A DNA stretch of 32,784 nt from Chloroflexota bacterium (GTDB taxonomy: Bacteria > Chloroflexota > Anaerolineae > Anaerolineales > UBA11858). A program made the position numbers and the translations under genes. Location: NCBI GenBank assembly GCA_011039385.1, contig DRBO01000033.1, positions 1-32,784 on the forward strand, written 5' to 3'. Of this stretch, positions 20,494 to 28,290 are shown piece by piece. Below the pieces are notes generated by a model that worked only from the letters and a program-made list of their open reading frames with translations, searched no databases and was not told where the DNA came from. How positions within the stretch are numbered: the first letter of the stretch is position 1; every line of letters begins with the position of its first letter.

Positions 20494-20916
20494 TCAGATA
20501 TCAAAAACGATATTAACAGAATAGCCGTCCCTTGATTTCTTGATGTTTAGCCGGTGGTAAGTGACGGCTTTAATATCTCGCTGGTAAGATTTGATCTGAT
20601 TCCCCCGCAATTTCGCCTTAAGCGAGAAATTATCATTGATAGTGAGCTTCTTAATGTCAAAGAGCATGTAATCTTCAGTCAAGCGATAGAGAAGCTCTTC
20701 CAGGAAGAGAATCAGCAGTCCCTCAAAATCCATGGCGTTGAGGGAGATTTCCTCCCGGATAGCAGAAAATCCCTCCTCGTATTCCTCAATGCCTGAAAGA
20801 TGGAACATACCATCAGCTGCGGCACGAAAGAGGGAATTCAAATCTTTCCCCCAAGCTCTGATCTCAAGATCCGCAGTATGGGCTACTTCCTCAAATCCGC
20901 TGGAGTTGGTATTCAT
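20494..20916 (-). CDS. Archease (RtcB activator)
   Basis: VAHTADLEIRAWGKDLNSLFRAAADGMF, LLILFLEELLYRLTEDYMLF, IKAVTYHRLNI; immediately upstream of rtcB on the same strand. Confidence 0.92.
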   Translation of the reverse strand: MNTNSSGFEEVAHTADLEIRAWGKDLNSLFRAAADGMFHLSGIEEYEEGFSAIREEISLNAMDFEGLLILFLEELLYRLTEDYMLFDIKKLTINDNFSLKAKLRGNQIKSYQRDIKAVTYHRLNIKKSRDGYSVNIVFDI

Positions 20917-21105
20917 CTTATCCTTCAGTATACATAATTAAGTCCAATTTTCCAGCACCATTTTAAGATTTCAGAGATGATTCTCCAGTGACTCGGCGGA
21001 CAGAAGGGTGATGAATGTCAATCTTGTGGAATGGTTGGGGTTCTTCTATAATCTCAATATCGAGCCAATACAAACCAACAGGGCTGGTCATTCCCGGGAA
21101 TTTAC

Positions 21106-21978
21106 ATGAACACATCTCCTCTTTTTGCAGTCATCGGTGGATCGGGCTTGTATGAGATCCCCGGGCTTTTCAAAATCACAGAACATCTTCCGAAGACGCC
21201 ATTCGGACCTCCCAGCAGCCCCATCCTGGAAGGAGAAATGGCCGGGCAGCGGATCCTTTTTTTGGCCCGACACGGTCAGGGACATCCAATTAATCCCAGC
21301 CAGGTGAATTACCAGGCCAATATCTACGCCTTGAAATCCCTGGGAGTGACCCGGGTGATTAGCATCAACGCTTGCGGCTCCCTGCGCGAGGATTACAAAC
21401 CCGGCGACCTTGTCGTCCCAGACCAGATCATGGATATGACCAAAGGCCGTAAGAACACCTTCTTCGAGGACGGCTTTACAGCTCATGTAGGCACAGCAGA
21501 CCCCTACTGCCCAGATTTATCAAACTATCTGGTCAAGGCACTTAGAAGCACTGGGGGTAGAGTCCATGACCAGGGAGCTTTTGTGATCATCGAAGGTCCC
21601 CGTTTTTCTACCCGGGCTGAGTCTAACACCTTCCGCTCCTGGGGCATGTCAATCATCGGCATGACAGCCGCCCCGGAGGCATTCCTGGCCAGGGAAGCCG
21701 AGATGTGTTATGCAGCCATCGCTCACATAACTGATTATGATGTCTGGCATACCCGGGAAGAGGAGGTCTCAGTTGAAATGGTATTGAAGATCCTGGCCCA
21801 AAATACCGATCACGCCAAGAACGCGCTGGCCTATCTGGCAGAAAACCCGCCCGAAGAAAAACGCTCCTGCGGGTGCCAGTCCGCTTTGGAGAACGCCATG
21901 ATCACCAATCCGGCGGCCATGCCCGCTGCAACCAGGGGCAAATTGGATCTGCTGATAAGCAAATATCTGAAGGAGTAG
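21106..21978 (+). CDS. mtnP: S-methyl-5'-thioadenosine phosphorylase (PNP/MTAP family 2)
   Basis: FAVIGGSGLYEIPG, FLARHGQGHPINPSQVNYQANIYALKSLGVTRVISINACGSL, EGPRFSTRAES, GMSIIGMTAAPEA. Confidence 0.93.
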   Translation: MNTSPLFAVIGGSGLYEIPGLFKITEHLPKTPFGPPSSPILEGEMAGQRILFLARHGQGHPINPSQVNYQANIYALKSLGVTRVISINACGSLREDYKPGDLVVPDQIMDMTKGRKNTFFEDGFTAHVGTADPYCPDLSNYLVKALRSTGGRVHDQGAFVIIEGPRFSTRAESNTFRSWGMSIIGMTAAPEAFLAREAEMCYAAIAHITDYDVWHTREEEVSVEMVLKILAQNTDHAKNALAYLAENPPEEKRSCGCQSALENAMITNPAAMPAATRGKLDLLISKYLKE

Positions 21979-21982
21979 AAGC

Positions 21983-22603
21983 ATGAGAGAAATCACCATC
22001 CCCATCTCTCCGGAAACCATCCGGGAACTACATACTGGAGATACTGTGGTCCTAACAGGGGTCCTGGCTACAGGCAGAGACGCAGTTCATAAGTGGATGA
22101 TCGACACTTTTATCCGGAAAACCAGGGAACCCACTGGTGATGATCTGGAAGTTTACGAAGCCATTCAACCAATTTTTAAGGAAAGTTTAATCTACCACTG
22201 CGGACCAGTGGTGTCGGGATTGGACACCGGGGACTACAAATTTGTGGCTGCCGGTCCAACAACCAGCATCCGGGAGGAACCCTACCAGAGCGAAGTGATG
22301 CACCACTTTAATATGCGCGGGGTGATCGGGAAAGGGGGGATGGGAGCCAACACCCTCCAGGCTTGCCAGGATCTGCCCGCCGCCTATTTCCACGCTATTG
22401 GTGGTGCGGCCACCTTGATCGCGGAATCAGTGGAGGAAGTTATTGGTGTCTATAAGCTTGATTTTGGGGTTCCGGAAGCCATCTGGGTGTTAAAAGTCAA
22501 TCGATTCCCGGTTGTCGTTACCATGGATTCCCACGGGAATAGCATCCATGAGGATGTTGAAAGAACATCCCTGGAAAAATTGAAAGCCTTGATCGAGGGC
22601 TAA
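21983..22603 (+). CDS. Class I fumarate hydratase beta subunit / C-terminal domain-like (Fe-S hydro-lyase, TtdB-like)
   Basis: LHTGDTVVLTGVLATGRDAVHKWM, YHCGPVV, AAGPTTSIREEPY, VIGKGGMG, YFHAIGGAATLIAESVEEV. Confidence 0.9.
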   Translation: MREITIPISPETIRELHTGDTVVLTGVLATGRDAVHKWMIDTFIRKTREPTGDDLEVYEAIQPIFKESLIYHCGPVVSGLDTGDYKFVAAGPTTSIREEPYQSEVMHHFNMRGVIGKGGMGANTLQACQDLPAAYFHAIGGAATLIAESVEEVIGVYKLDFGVPEAIWVLKVNRFPVVVTMDSHGNSIHEDVERTSLEKLKALIEG

Positions 22604-22637
22604 GCTCCTGGAATGGAATAAGGCTGAATGAGTGGAA

Positions 22638-22661
22638 AAGGGCGATTGTTGAATCGCCCTT
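22638..22661. terminator. Hairpin terminator between convergent genes
   Basis: AAGGGCGATT-GTTG-AATCGCCCTT. Confidence 0.7.
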
Positions 22662-22729
22662 ATTAATTGCATTGGGGGAAGAAGACAGGGCAAAGCGCCA
22701 GCTGCTGGCTGGCAGAGAAGATACACCTG

Positions 22730-23407
22730 TTACCAGGACAAGCCAAGGGATTCGGTCAAAAATCGCATCAATGGAGCAGCGGTCTGGCAGGTTTCCACAT
22801 AATAATCAAGAAAATCCGGCCGGGTAGCGGTCCTTTCGTCTATCTCTATTGAAGCCAGGAAATCCTTCCTTTTAAGATCCTCGATCAGGGGGTGACCAGG
22901 ACCGATCCCCCGGGGAGGCCGCTTCAAGGACTCCCCCACCAGCTGGTAGAGAGAAGCGAATTTCTCTTCCTGCTTGGCGTAAATCCAACGCTGGGGATGT
23001 TCCAGGAGTACCCGCCTGATCCTCCCCAGGGATTCGTTGTTCGGCTTCCAGATCCCACAGCTGATGAACACGTTGCCAGGCTCGAGATGGAGATAATAAC
23101 CCGGGGAATGCACATCTCGAGCCCGCTCATGGCGGAAATGCATCCCCGCCCAGGTCTTATAGGGTTGTTTATCCTTGCTGAAACGGACGTCCCGGTAAAT
23201 GCGAAACAGTGATCCCCCGGTCACTTTGGGCACAGCCATGTAATAAGGGCTGATGGTGAGCAGCCGGTCAGCAAAAGCGGCGATAAAAGCCAGCAAGGGC
23301 TGTTTTAGGAATTTTTCATAGCGGTACCTGTTTTCCTGGAACCAGGGACGGTTGTTATTCTCCTTCAGATCGGATAAAAAAACGAATAGTTCCGGGGGAA
23401 TCCTCAC
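22730..23407 (-). CDS. DUF2461 / TIGR02453-like family protein
   Basis: FLSDLKENNNRPWFQENRYRYE…GSLFRIYRDVRFSKDKQPYKTWAGMHFRHE…PGYYLHLEPGNVFISCGIW. Confidence 0.85.
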   Translation of the reverse strand: MRIPPELFVFLSDLKENNNRPWFQENRYRYEKFLKQPLLAFIAAFADRLLTISPYYMAVPKVTGGSLFRIYRDVRFSKDKQPYKTWAGMHFRHERARDVHSPGYYLHLEPGNVFISCGIWKPNNESLGRIRRVLLEHPQRWIYAKQEEKFASLYQLVGESLKRPPRGIGPGHPLIEDLKRKDFLASIEIDERTATRPDFLDYYVETCQTAAPLMRFLTESLGLSW

Positions 23408-23520
23408 TATTTACTCCTATCGGTTAACATTATTCTTACTCTACTGCAAGGCTGATAGAACTAGTATACATGTTTTAAAAAAATCAAATTCAGCCAGGAA
23501 AAAAGTGGTATAAACAGGGA

Positions 23521-23979
23521 ATGGAATTTCTAAAACAACTCAAACCCGGATTATCAAAAAAATGGCTTTTATTAACCGCTGGGCTGATGTGGACTGGTGT
23601 TGGCATATTTCTGATTTCCCTGGCCTGGGGATGGATCTTTTCCCCAGCTGTGGATAAGGCCTGGATTTACTGGCTGCCTGGCGTATTCCTGGCCGGGCTG
23701 ATCTATTTTTTTGGCTTTTCCAGGCTGGCCCGGAAGAACAGCCACCGGATTCTTAATCTGTCAGTTGAGAAACCTTGTTTGTTTGCTTTCCAGGAATGGC
23801 ACAGCTATCCTTTGGTTTTATTTATGATCGCCCTGGGTATCACCTTGAGGAAATATACTCCCATCCCAAAACCCCTGCTGGGTATCCTCTACATCGGGAT
23901 CGGGGGCGGACTTGGGTTGGCGAGCATACAGTACTACCAGGCAATCATCAAGTGCCTCAAAAGACCTCCAGGAAGTTGA
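23521..23979 (+). CDS. Hypothetical integral membrane protein
   Basis: 152-aa ORF with several hydrophobic segments; extended -10 (TGGTATAAA) at 23506-23514. Confidence 0.7.
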   Translation: MEFLKQLKPGLSKKWLLLTAGLMWTGVGIFLISLAWGWIFSPAVDKAWIYWLPGVFLAGLIYFFGFSRLARKNSHRILNLSVEKPCLFAFQEWHSYPLVLFMIALGITLRKYTPIPKPLLGILYIGIGGGLGLASIQYYQAIIKCLKRPPGS

Positions 23980-24074
23980 TTGAGGGCGTTTTGTAAGGAC
24001 CTGGCCAGTCTTTTCCCCTTTCCTCACAAAGTTGTTATTTCCTGACCGTTGATAAAGCGGATTTCAATGCTACC

Positions 24075-24881
24075 ATGCTACAAAATAGATGGGGCTTTTT
24101 TTATCTAGAAAGCAAAGAGTTTATGCGTCATTTCATCAGCAAGATCGGTCAGATACGTACAGTTGCCTTGTTATCAGCACTAACAATCGCAATCGCCCTG
24201 GCGTCCACCTTGGCCTTCACCGTGCTAGTTATCAAACTCAATGTGGAACTTAACCTCAATACGGTGTTGTTGATCTCGGTTCTGGTGACCCTGACAATCG
24301 CACCGATGATGAGCTGGTTTATAGTCGGTTTGTTCTTAAAGGTAGACCGGCTGGAAGCCGAAATGCGCCTGTTAGCTACCTACGACTCTCTGACCGGACT
24401 GCTGACCAGACGGGAGTTTCTGGAACGAGCCAATTATTTTCATAAAGTAGCCCTGAGAGAAGGGTTGCCCTATGCCCTGATCATCGCTGATCTGGATAAC
24501 TTTAAAGAGATCAATGACCATTTTGGACATCTCACCGGCGACCAGACCCTGGAGTTTTTTGGAGAAGCGATCCTCGCCAACCTGCGCGAAAGCGACCTGG
24601 CCTGCCGCTTCGGGGGAGATGAATTCTTGTTCTTCTTGCCGAATACATCCAGGGATCAAGCTCAGCAATTTGGGGATCGATTGCACAGCGTCATCACTGA
24701 GACCATTGACTGCTCCGACCTGGAAATTGATCTCTCGATCAGCCTGGGAATTGCCTGTTATCCAGGCATCCCGGCAGAAAACGTGAAGGACCTGATCTCT
24801 GCGGCAGATAATGCCATGTACCAGGCAAAAAGGTCAGGGGGGAATAAAACCCAACATTACAGTCTTGCAAGCATCCAGTGA
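24075..24881 (+). CDS. Membrane-anchored GGDEF diguanylate cyclase
   Basis: Two N-terminal TM segments; DSLTGLLTRREFLERA, CRFGGDEFLFFLP, RESD in I-site position five residues before GGDEF. Confidence 0.93.
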   Translation: MLQNRWGFFYLESKEFMRHFISKIGQIRTVALLSALTIAIALASTLAFTVLVIKLNVELNLNTVLLISVLVTLTIAPMMSWFIVGLFLKVDRLEAEMRLLATYDSLTGLLTRREFLERANYFHKVALREGLPYALIIADLDNFKEINDHFGHLTGDQTLEFFGEAILANLRESDLACRFGGDEFLFFLPNTSRDQAQQFGDRLHSVITETIDCSDLEIDLSISLGIACYPGIPAENVKDLISAADNAMYQAKRSGGNKTQHYSLASIQ

Positions 24882-24924
24882 TAATTTAAGAAGTTGTTGT
24901 TACAATTCGGCAGTAATGGGAAAC

Positions 24925-24950
24925 CGTATCTAAATACTGATACCTGCGTC
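24925..24950 (+). promoter_or_regulatory. Putative ECF-type promoter upstream of the sigma factor gene
   Basis: CGTATC-N15-GCGTC; same elements and spacing at 25572-25597. Confidence 0.6.
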
Positions 24951-24965
24951 TTATTTTAGGCAGCT

Positions 24966-25520
24966 ATGTCCAGTAACCCGGAAAAACTCCTCCAGCAGGC
25001 TCGTACATTTGACCAGGAAGCCCTGGCCAGGATCTACGACCTGTACAGCGATGCCCTGTATGCCTATGCCTACAAACATGTCGGCACAGCCCAGGTTGCC
25101 GAGGATCTCATGGCGGAGACCTTTCGCAGGTTCCTTACTGCGCTGGAACACGGCGGAGGCCCCCAGGACCACCTGCGCGCTTATCTCTACCGCATCACCC
25201 ATAATTTGATCACCGACCTCTACCGCCGGGAGCCGCCTCCTGCTCAGGAACTGGATGAAGACCGCCTGGTTGAAGACAGCCCCGGACCATCGAGTATCCT
25301 GGATGAAAAGCAAGGTTCTGAAAGGGTACGCCAGGCTTTGCGGCTGATCACACCGGACCAACGCCAGGTCCTGACCCTGAAATACCTGGAAGGCTGGAGC
25401 TCAACTGAGATCGCCCAGACAATGGGAAAATCCCTGGGGTCAGTTAAAGCCCTGCAGCACCGGGGAGTGGCTGCCTTGCAGCGGATCCTGCTCGAGGGCG
25501 AAGACCCATCCCCGGGATAA
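24966..25520 (+). CDS. RNA polymerase sigma factor, ECF subfamily
   Basis: Region 2 (LARIYDLYSDALYAYAYKHVGTAQVAEDLMAETFRRFL…LRAYLYRITHNLITDLYRR) and region 4 (LRLITPDQRQVLTLKYLEGWSSTEIAQTMGKSLGSVKALQHRGVAALQRIL). Confidence 0.95.
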   Translation: MSSNPEKLLQQARTFDQEALARIYDLYSDALYAYAYKHVGTAQVAEDLMAETFRRFLTALEHGGGPQDHLRAYLYRITHNLITDLYRREPPPAQELDEDRLVEDSPGPSSILDEKQGSERVRQALRLITPDQRQVLTLKYLEGWSSTEIAQTMGKSLGSVKALQHRGVAALQRILLEGEDPSPG

Positions 25521-25571
25521 ATCAACCTGGTCCCTCAATAACAATCCCTATTTCTAAAAAATATTTTTACC

Positions 25572-25597
25572 CGTATCCAAACAGGGTATTTGGCGTC
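25572..25597 (+). promoter_or_regulatory. Putative ECF-type promoter upstream of the DUF5667-like gene
   Basis: CGTATC-N15-GCGTC matching the motif upstream of the sigma gene. Confidence 0.6.
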
Positions 25598-25631
25598 ATA
25601 TAGGGCAGAACCATTTATACGAGGATGACTT

Positions 25632-26450
25632 ATGAACAACCACGAAATCAATCCCAAATTGAAAAAAATGCTCGAAAGCTTGCAGGATGTTCCCATAAGG
25701 GACTTGCAGGCCAGCCATACAGGAAGGGAAGATTATATGGCGCAGGTGAAAAGCCTGAATCCGCGCCGATCTGCCTCTCGCAAGTCCGCCCGACAGGGGA
25801 AACCCCTGGGAAGGCGGGCCTGGGTGACGCGCTTTGCAGCCATCACAGCTGTGATCGTGGTCGCTCTCTCCAGCCTGGGCGGGACAATCTATGCAGCCCA
25901 GGCCGCTCAACCTGATGATCTGCTTTATGGGGTTAAAACTCTCACAGAAGAAATCCAGGTCACTCTGGAAAGTGATCCAGAGGAAAAGTTGGATCTCTAT
26001 ATATCCTTCGCGAACCGCCGCCTGCAGGAAATTCAAGCTCAAATGGCTGCTGGTGAGGAAGTATCCGACAAAGCACTCGCCCTCCTGGAAAAGCACACCC
26101 AAAAGGCGCTTGAACAGACCGCCAAAATGGAAAGCCAGGGCATGGAAAAAGCCCTCCGCCAGATCGAGAACAACTTACAGAAGCAGATCCAGATCATGAC
26201 GGAACATGGAAAAGAACATCCCCAGGGTGGACCTCCAGGGCTCCTGAAGGCTCAGGAAAAGGTCCAGGAACGCCTTGAGCTAGTCGAAAGCGGAATCAAA
26301 GATCCCAATATCTTCCGTGAGAAAATGGGCAAAGATAATCCCCACAAGCAAGGCAATGGCGTCCAGGACGGTCGGGGTAATCCTGATGGAGGCCAGAGCG
26401 GCACAGAAAATCCGGGAAACAGCCCTGGCAACGGATCCAGCGGGAAATAA
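25632..26450 (+). CDS. DUF5667-like single-pass membrane protein, possible regulatory partner of the ECF sigma factor
   Basis: Single TM AAITAVIVVALSSLGGTIYAAQAA followed by QPDDLLYGVKTLTEEIQVTLESDPEEKLDLYISFANRRLQEIQ; Gly/Asn/Pro-rich tail. Confidence 0.75.
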   Translation: MNNHEINPKLKKMLESLQDVPIRDLQASHTGREDYMAQVKSLNPRRSASRKSARQGKPLGRRAWVTRFAAITAVIVVALSSLGGTIYAAQAAQPDDLLYGVKTLTEEIQVTLESDPEEKLDLYISFANRRLQEIQAQMAAGEEVSDKALALLEKHTQKALEQTAKMESQGMEKALRQIENNLQKQIQIMTEHGKEHPQGGPPGLLKAQEKVQERLELVESGIKDPNIFREKMGKDNPHKQGNGVQDGRGNPDGGQSGTENPGNSPGNGSSGK

Positions 26451-26506
26451 GCTAAAGTCATTCGAATTCATCCATCCTAAACAAGCCTCAGTGATCGGAG
26501 GAAAAT

Positions 26507-28177
26507 ATGAAAAAGAAAATCAACCTATTCAAATCTCTTGTCATCCTGACCATCATGGTCCTCGGCACCGGAGCAGTAGCCGGCAGCGCCCTGGCGGGTA
26601 CCCCTGAGGATCTTACCGTATTCTTGGGGCACGAAGTAGACTGCAGCGGGGGTACCGGAGAACTGGAATTTAGCCTCAACTGGGAACCAGCTGAGGCAGA
26701 GTCCTATATCTATTACGTGGATTTCGGCGACGGGGACTCGACCGGATTGGTCCCGTCGGTTGAAGCAAATGTCACTCTATCTCACAGCTACATAGACCAG
26801 GGAGATTACGAGATTTCCGTGGAAGTATTCGAAGTCAATGGAGAGAATCGATCTGGAGAATTGGAAGAAACCCTGACCCTGGAAGGCCCAGAAGTTTCCC
26901 TCACCAGCGTGCCCTCTCCACCGGTTTTTGTTGTTGGGGAAGACGGCCAGGTTGCATTTACCGCGAATGCCACTGAGGGCACACTGCCCTATACCTATGA
27001 ATGGGATCTGGATGGTGGCGAAACTACAGGACCCCTTACTTCGGAAACCGCGGCCGCGACCTACTCTGAAGCCGGGAAGTATCATGTTAAAGCCACGGTG
27101 ACTGACGGCTGCGGTTTCACCGCCAGCGCATCCCTGCCGGTAGTGGTTGCTGATCCGGAAGACGCCTGCCATCCCACTGCCCAGAAAATTGCCGACGCAG
27201 TCAGCAGCATATTCCCTGACCAGGCTGACAAGGAATACAGCTGCGAGGATATTTACACCCTGTTCGACAATGAGGGAGAAGAGAATAACCTCGGTTTTGG
27301 TCGGATGTGGATGGCCTATAATTTGACGAAATCGATCGAGCTGACCTGGGAGGAAATCCTGGCCTGGCACATGGATGAAAGCGGCTGGGGCGGCCTGCTT
27401 CAGCTCAACCGCTTCGCAGAAGTGCTCGAGGAGCAGGGTATTGGGGATCTGATGGCTTTGGTAATGAGTGAAGACTACACCCTGGGTGATGTTCGTACCG
27501 CGATCCGTTCTGTGACCCACTTTGAAGCTGATTTCGACGACGCTCTGGCCCGGGTCACCGCAGGTGCCACACCCGGTGAACTTTCCCAATTCTATCGGCT
27601 GGCAGCTGACCTGGAAGCAGATTACGAGGTGCTGGACAAATATCTGGCGGACGGCATGACCCTCTCAGAGCTCAAACACGCTGCCAGCTTCGCAGAGCGC
27701 AATGAAGTGGACTGGACCGAAATTGCCGAGGCCCGGTTATCTGCCGACAGCTGGGGTGACCTCAAGCAGGCTTACTCCATGGCTACCGATGAGATCAGCG
27801 CGGCTGAGATCCTGATCATGGGTGTGCAGGAGTACCGCAAATCCCTCCGGGAAGACTCGAAAGCCGAACAGACTGAGAAAAAGAATCAAAAAACCGCTGA
27901 GCAGCTGGTCAAGAAATACTCAGCCGACACCGAATTCGTGATGGACTTGCTCAACGGTTGTGAAGGGAATTGGGCTTGTGTGCGGAGTGCCTTGCGGAAT
28001 CAAACCTGGGAGTCCTCGGCAGATGTATCCAAAAAAGATTCCCAAACCTCCCTGCAAATTTCCTCGAAATACGGCTACTCCCAGGAAGAGGTGCTGGCCT
28101 ACTACCAGGGACCCTGTGGAGGGAACTGGTCCTGCGCCCGGGCCCATTTCCGGGATTTGAATAGGGATTCGAAGTGA
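26507..28177 (+). CDS. Secreted PKD-domain protein with C-terminal degenerate helical modules
   Basis: Signal peptide; two PKD-like domains (YYVDFGDGDSTG…; YTYEWDLDGGETTG…YHVKATVTDGCG); C-terminal repeats ending in CEGNWACVR and CGGNWSCAR. Confidence 0.85.
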   Translation: MKKKINLFKSLVILTIMVLGTGAVAGSALAGTPEDLTVFLGHEVDCSGGTGELEFSLNWEPAEAESYIYYVDFGDGDSTGLVPSVEANVTLSHSYIDQGDYEISVEVFEVNGENRSGELEETLTLEGPEVSLTSVPSPPVFVVGEDGQVAFTANATEGTLPYTYEWDLDGGETTGPLTSETAAATYSEAGKYHVKATVTDGCGFTASASLPVVVADPEDACHPTAQKIADAVSSIFPDQADKEYSCEDIYTLFDNEGEENNLGFGRMWMAYNLTKSIELTWEEILAWHMDESGWGGLLQLNRFAEVLEEQGIGDLMALVMSEDYTLGDVRTAIRSVTHFEADFDDALARVTAGATPGELSQFYRLAADLEADYEVLDKYLADGMTLSELKHAASFAERNEVDWTEIAEARLSADSWGDLKQAYSMATDEISAAEILIMGVQEYRKSLREDSKAEQTEKKNQKTAEQLVKKYSADTEFVMDLLNGCEGNWACVRSALRNQTWESSADVSKKDSQTSLQISSKYGYSQEEVLAYYQGPCGGNWSCARAHFRDLNRDSK

Positions 28178-28215
28178 GCTGCTTGGAGATCCAGTCCATC
28201 CAGACATACTGATTC

Positions 28216-28253
28216 AAAAAGAACCAGGCCAGAACGAAGGCCTGGTTCTTTTT
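28216..28253 (+). terminator. Strong intrinsic terminator
   Basis: AAAAAGAACCAGGCC-AGAACGAA-GGCCTGGTTCTTTTT. Confidence 0.93.
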
Positions 28254-28290
28254 GTGTTATCAATCACAAAATCGATCAGGATTGCGAGGT

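Noticed and set aside
21090-21106. ATTCCCGGGAAT palindrome upstream of mtnP
   Set aside because: Short palindrome easily expected by chance; no second site or clear promoter relationship.
26777-27589. 270-aa minus-strand ORF
   Set aside because: Antisense to the PKD protein CDS, which has a signal peptide, RBS and domain motifs; no domain evidence for the antisense frame.
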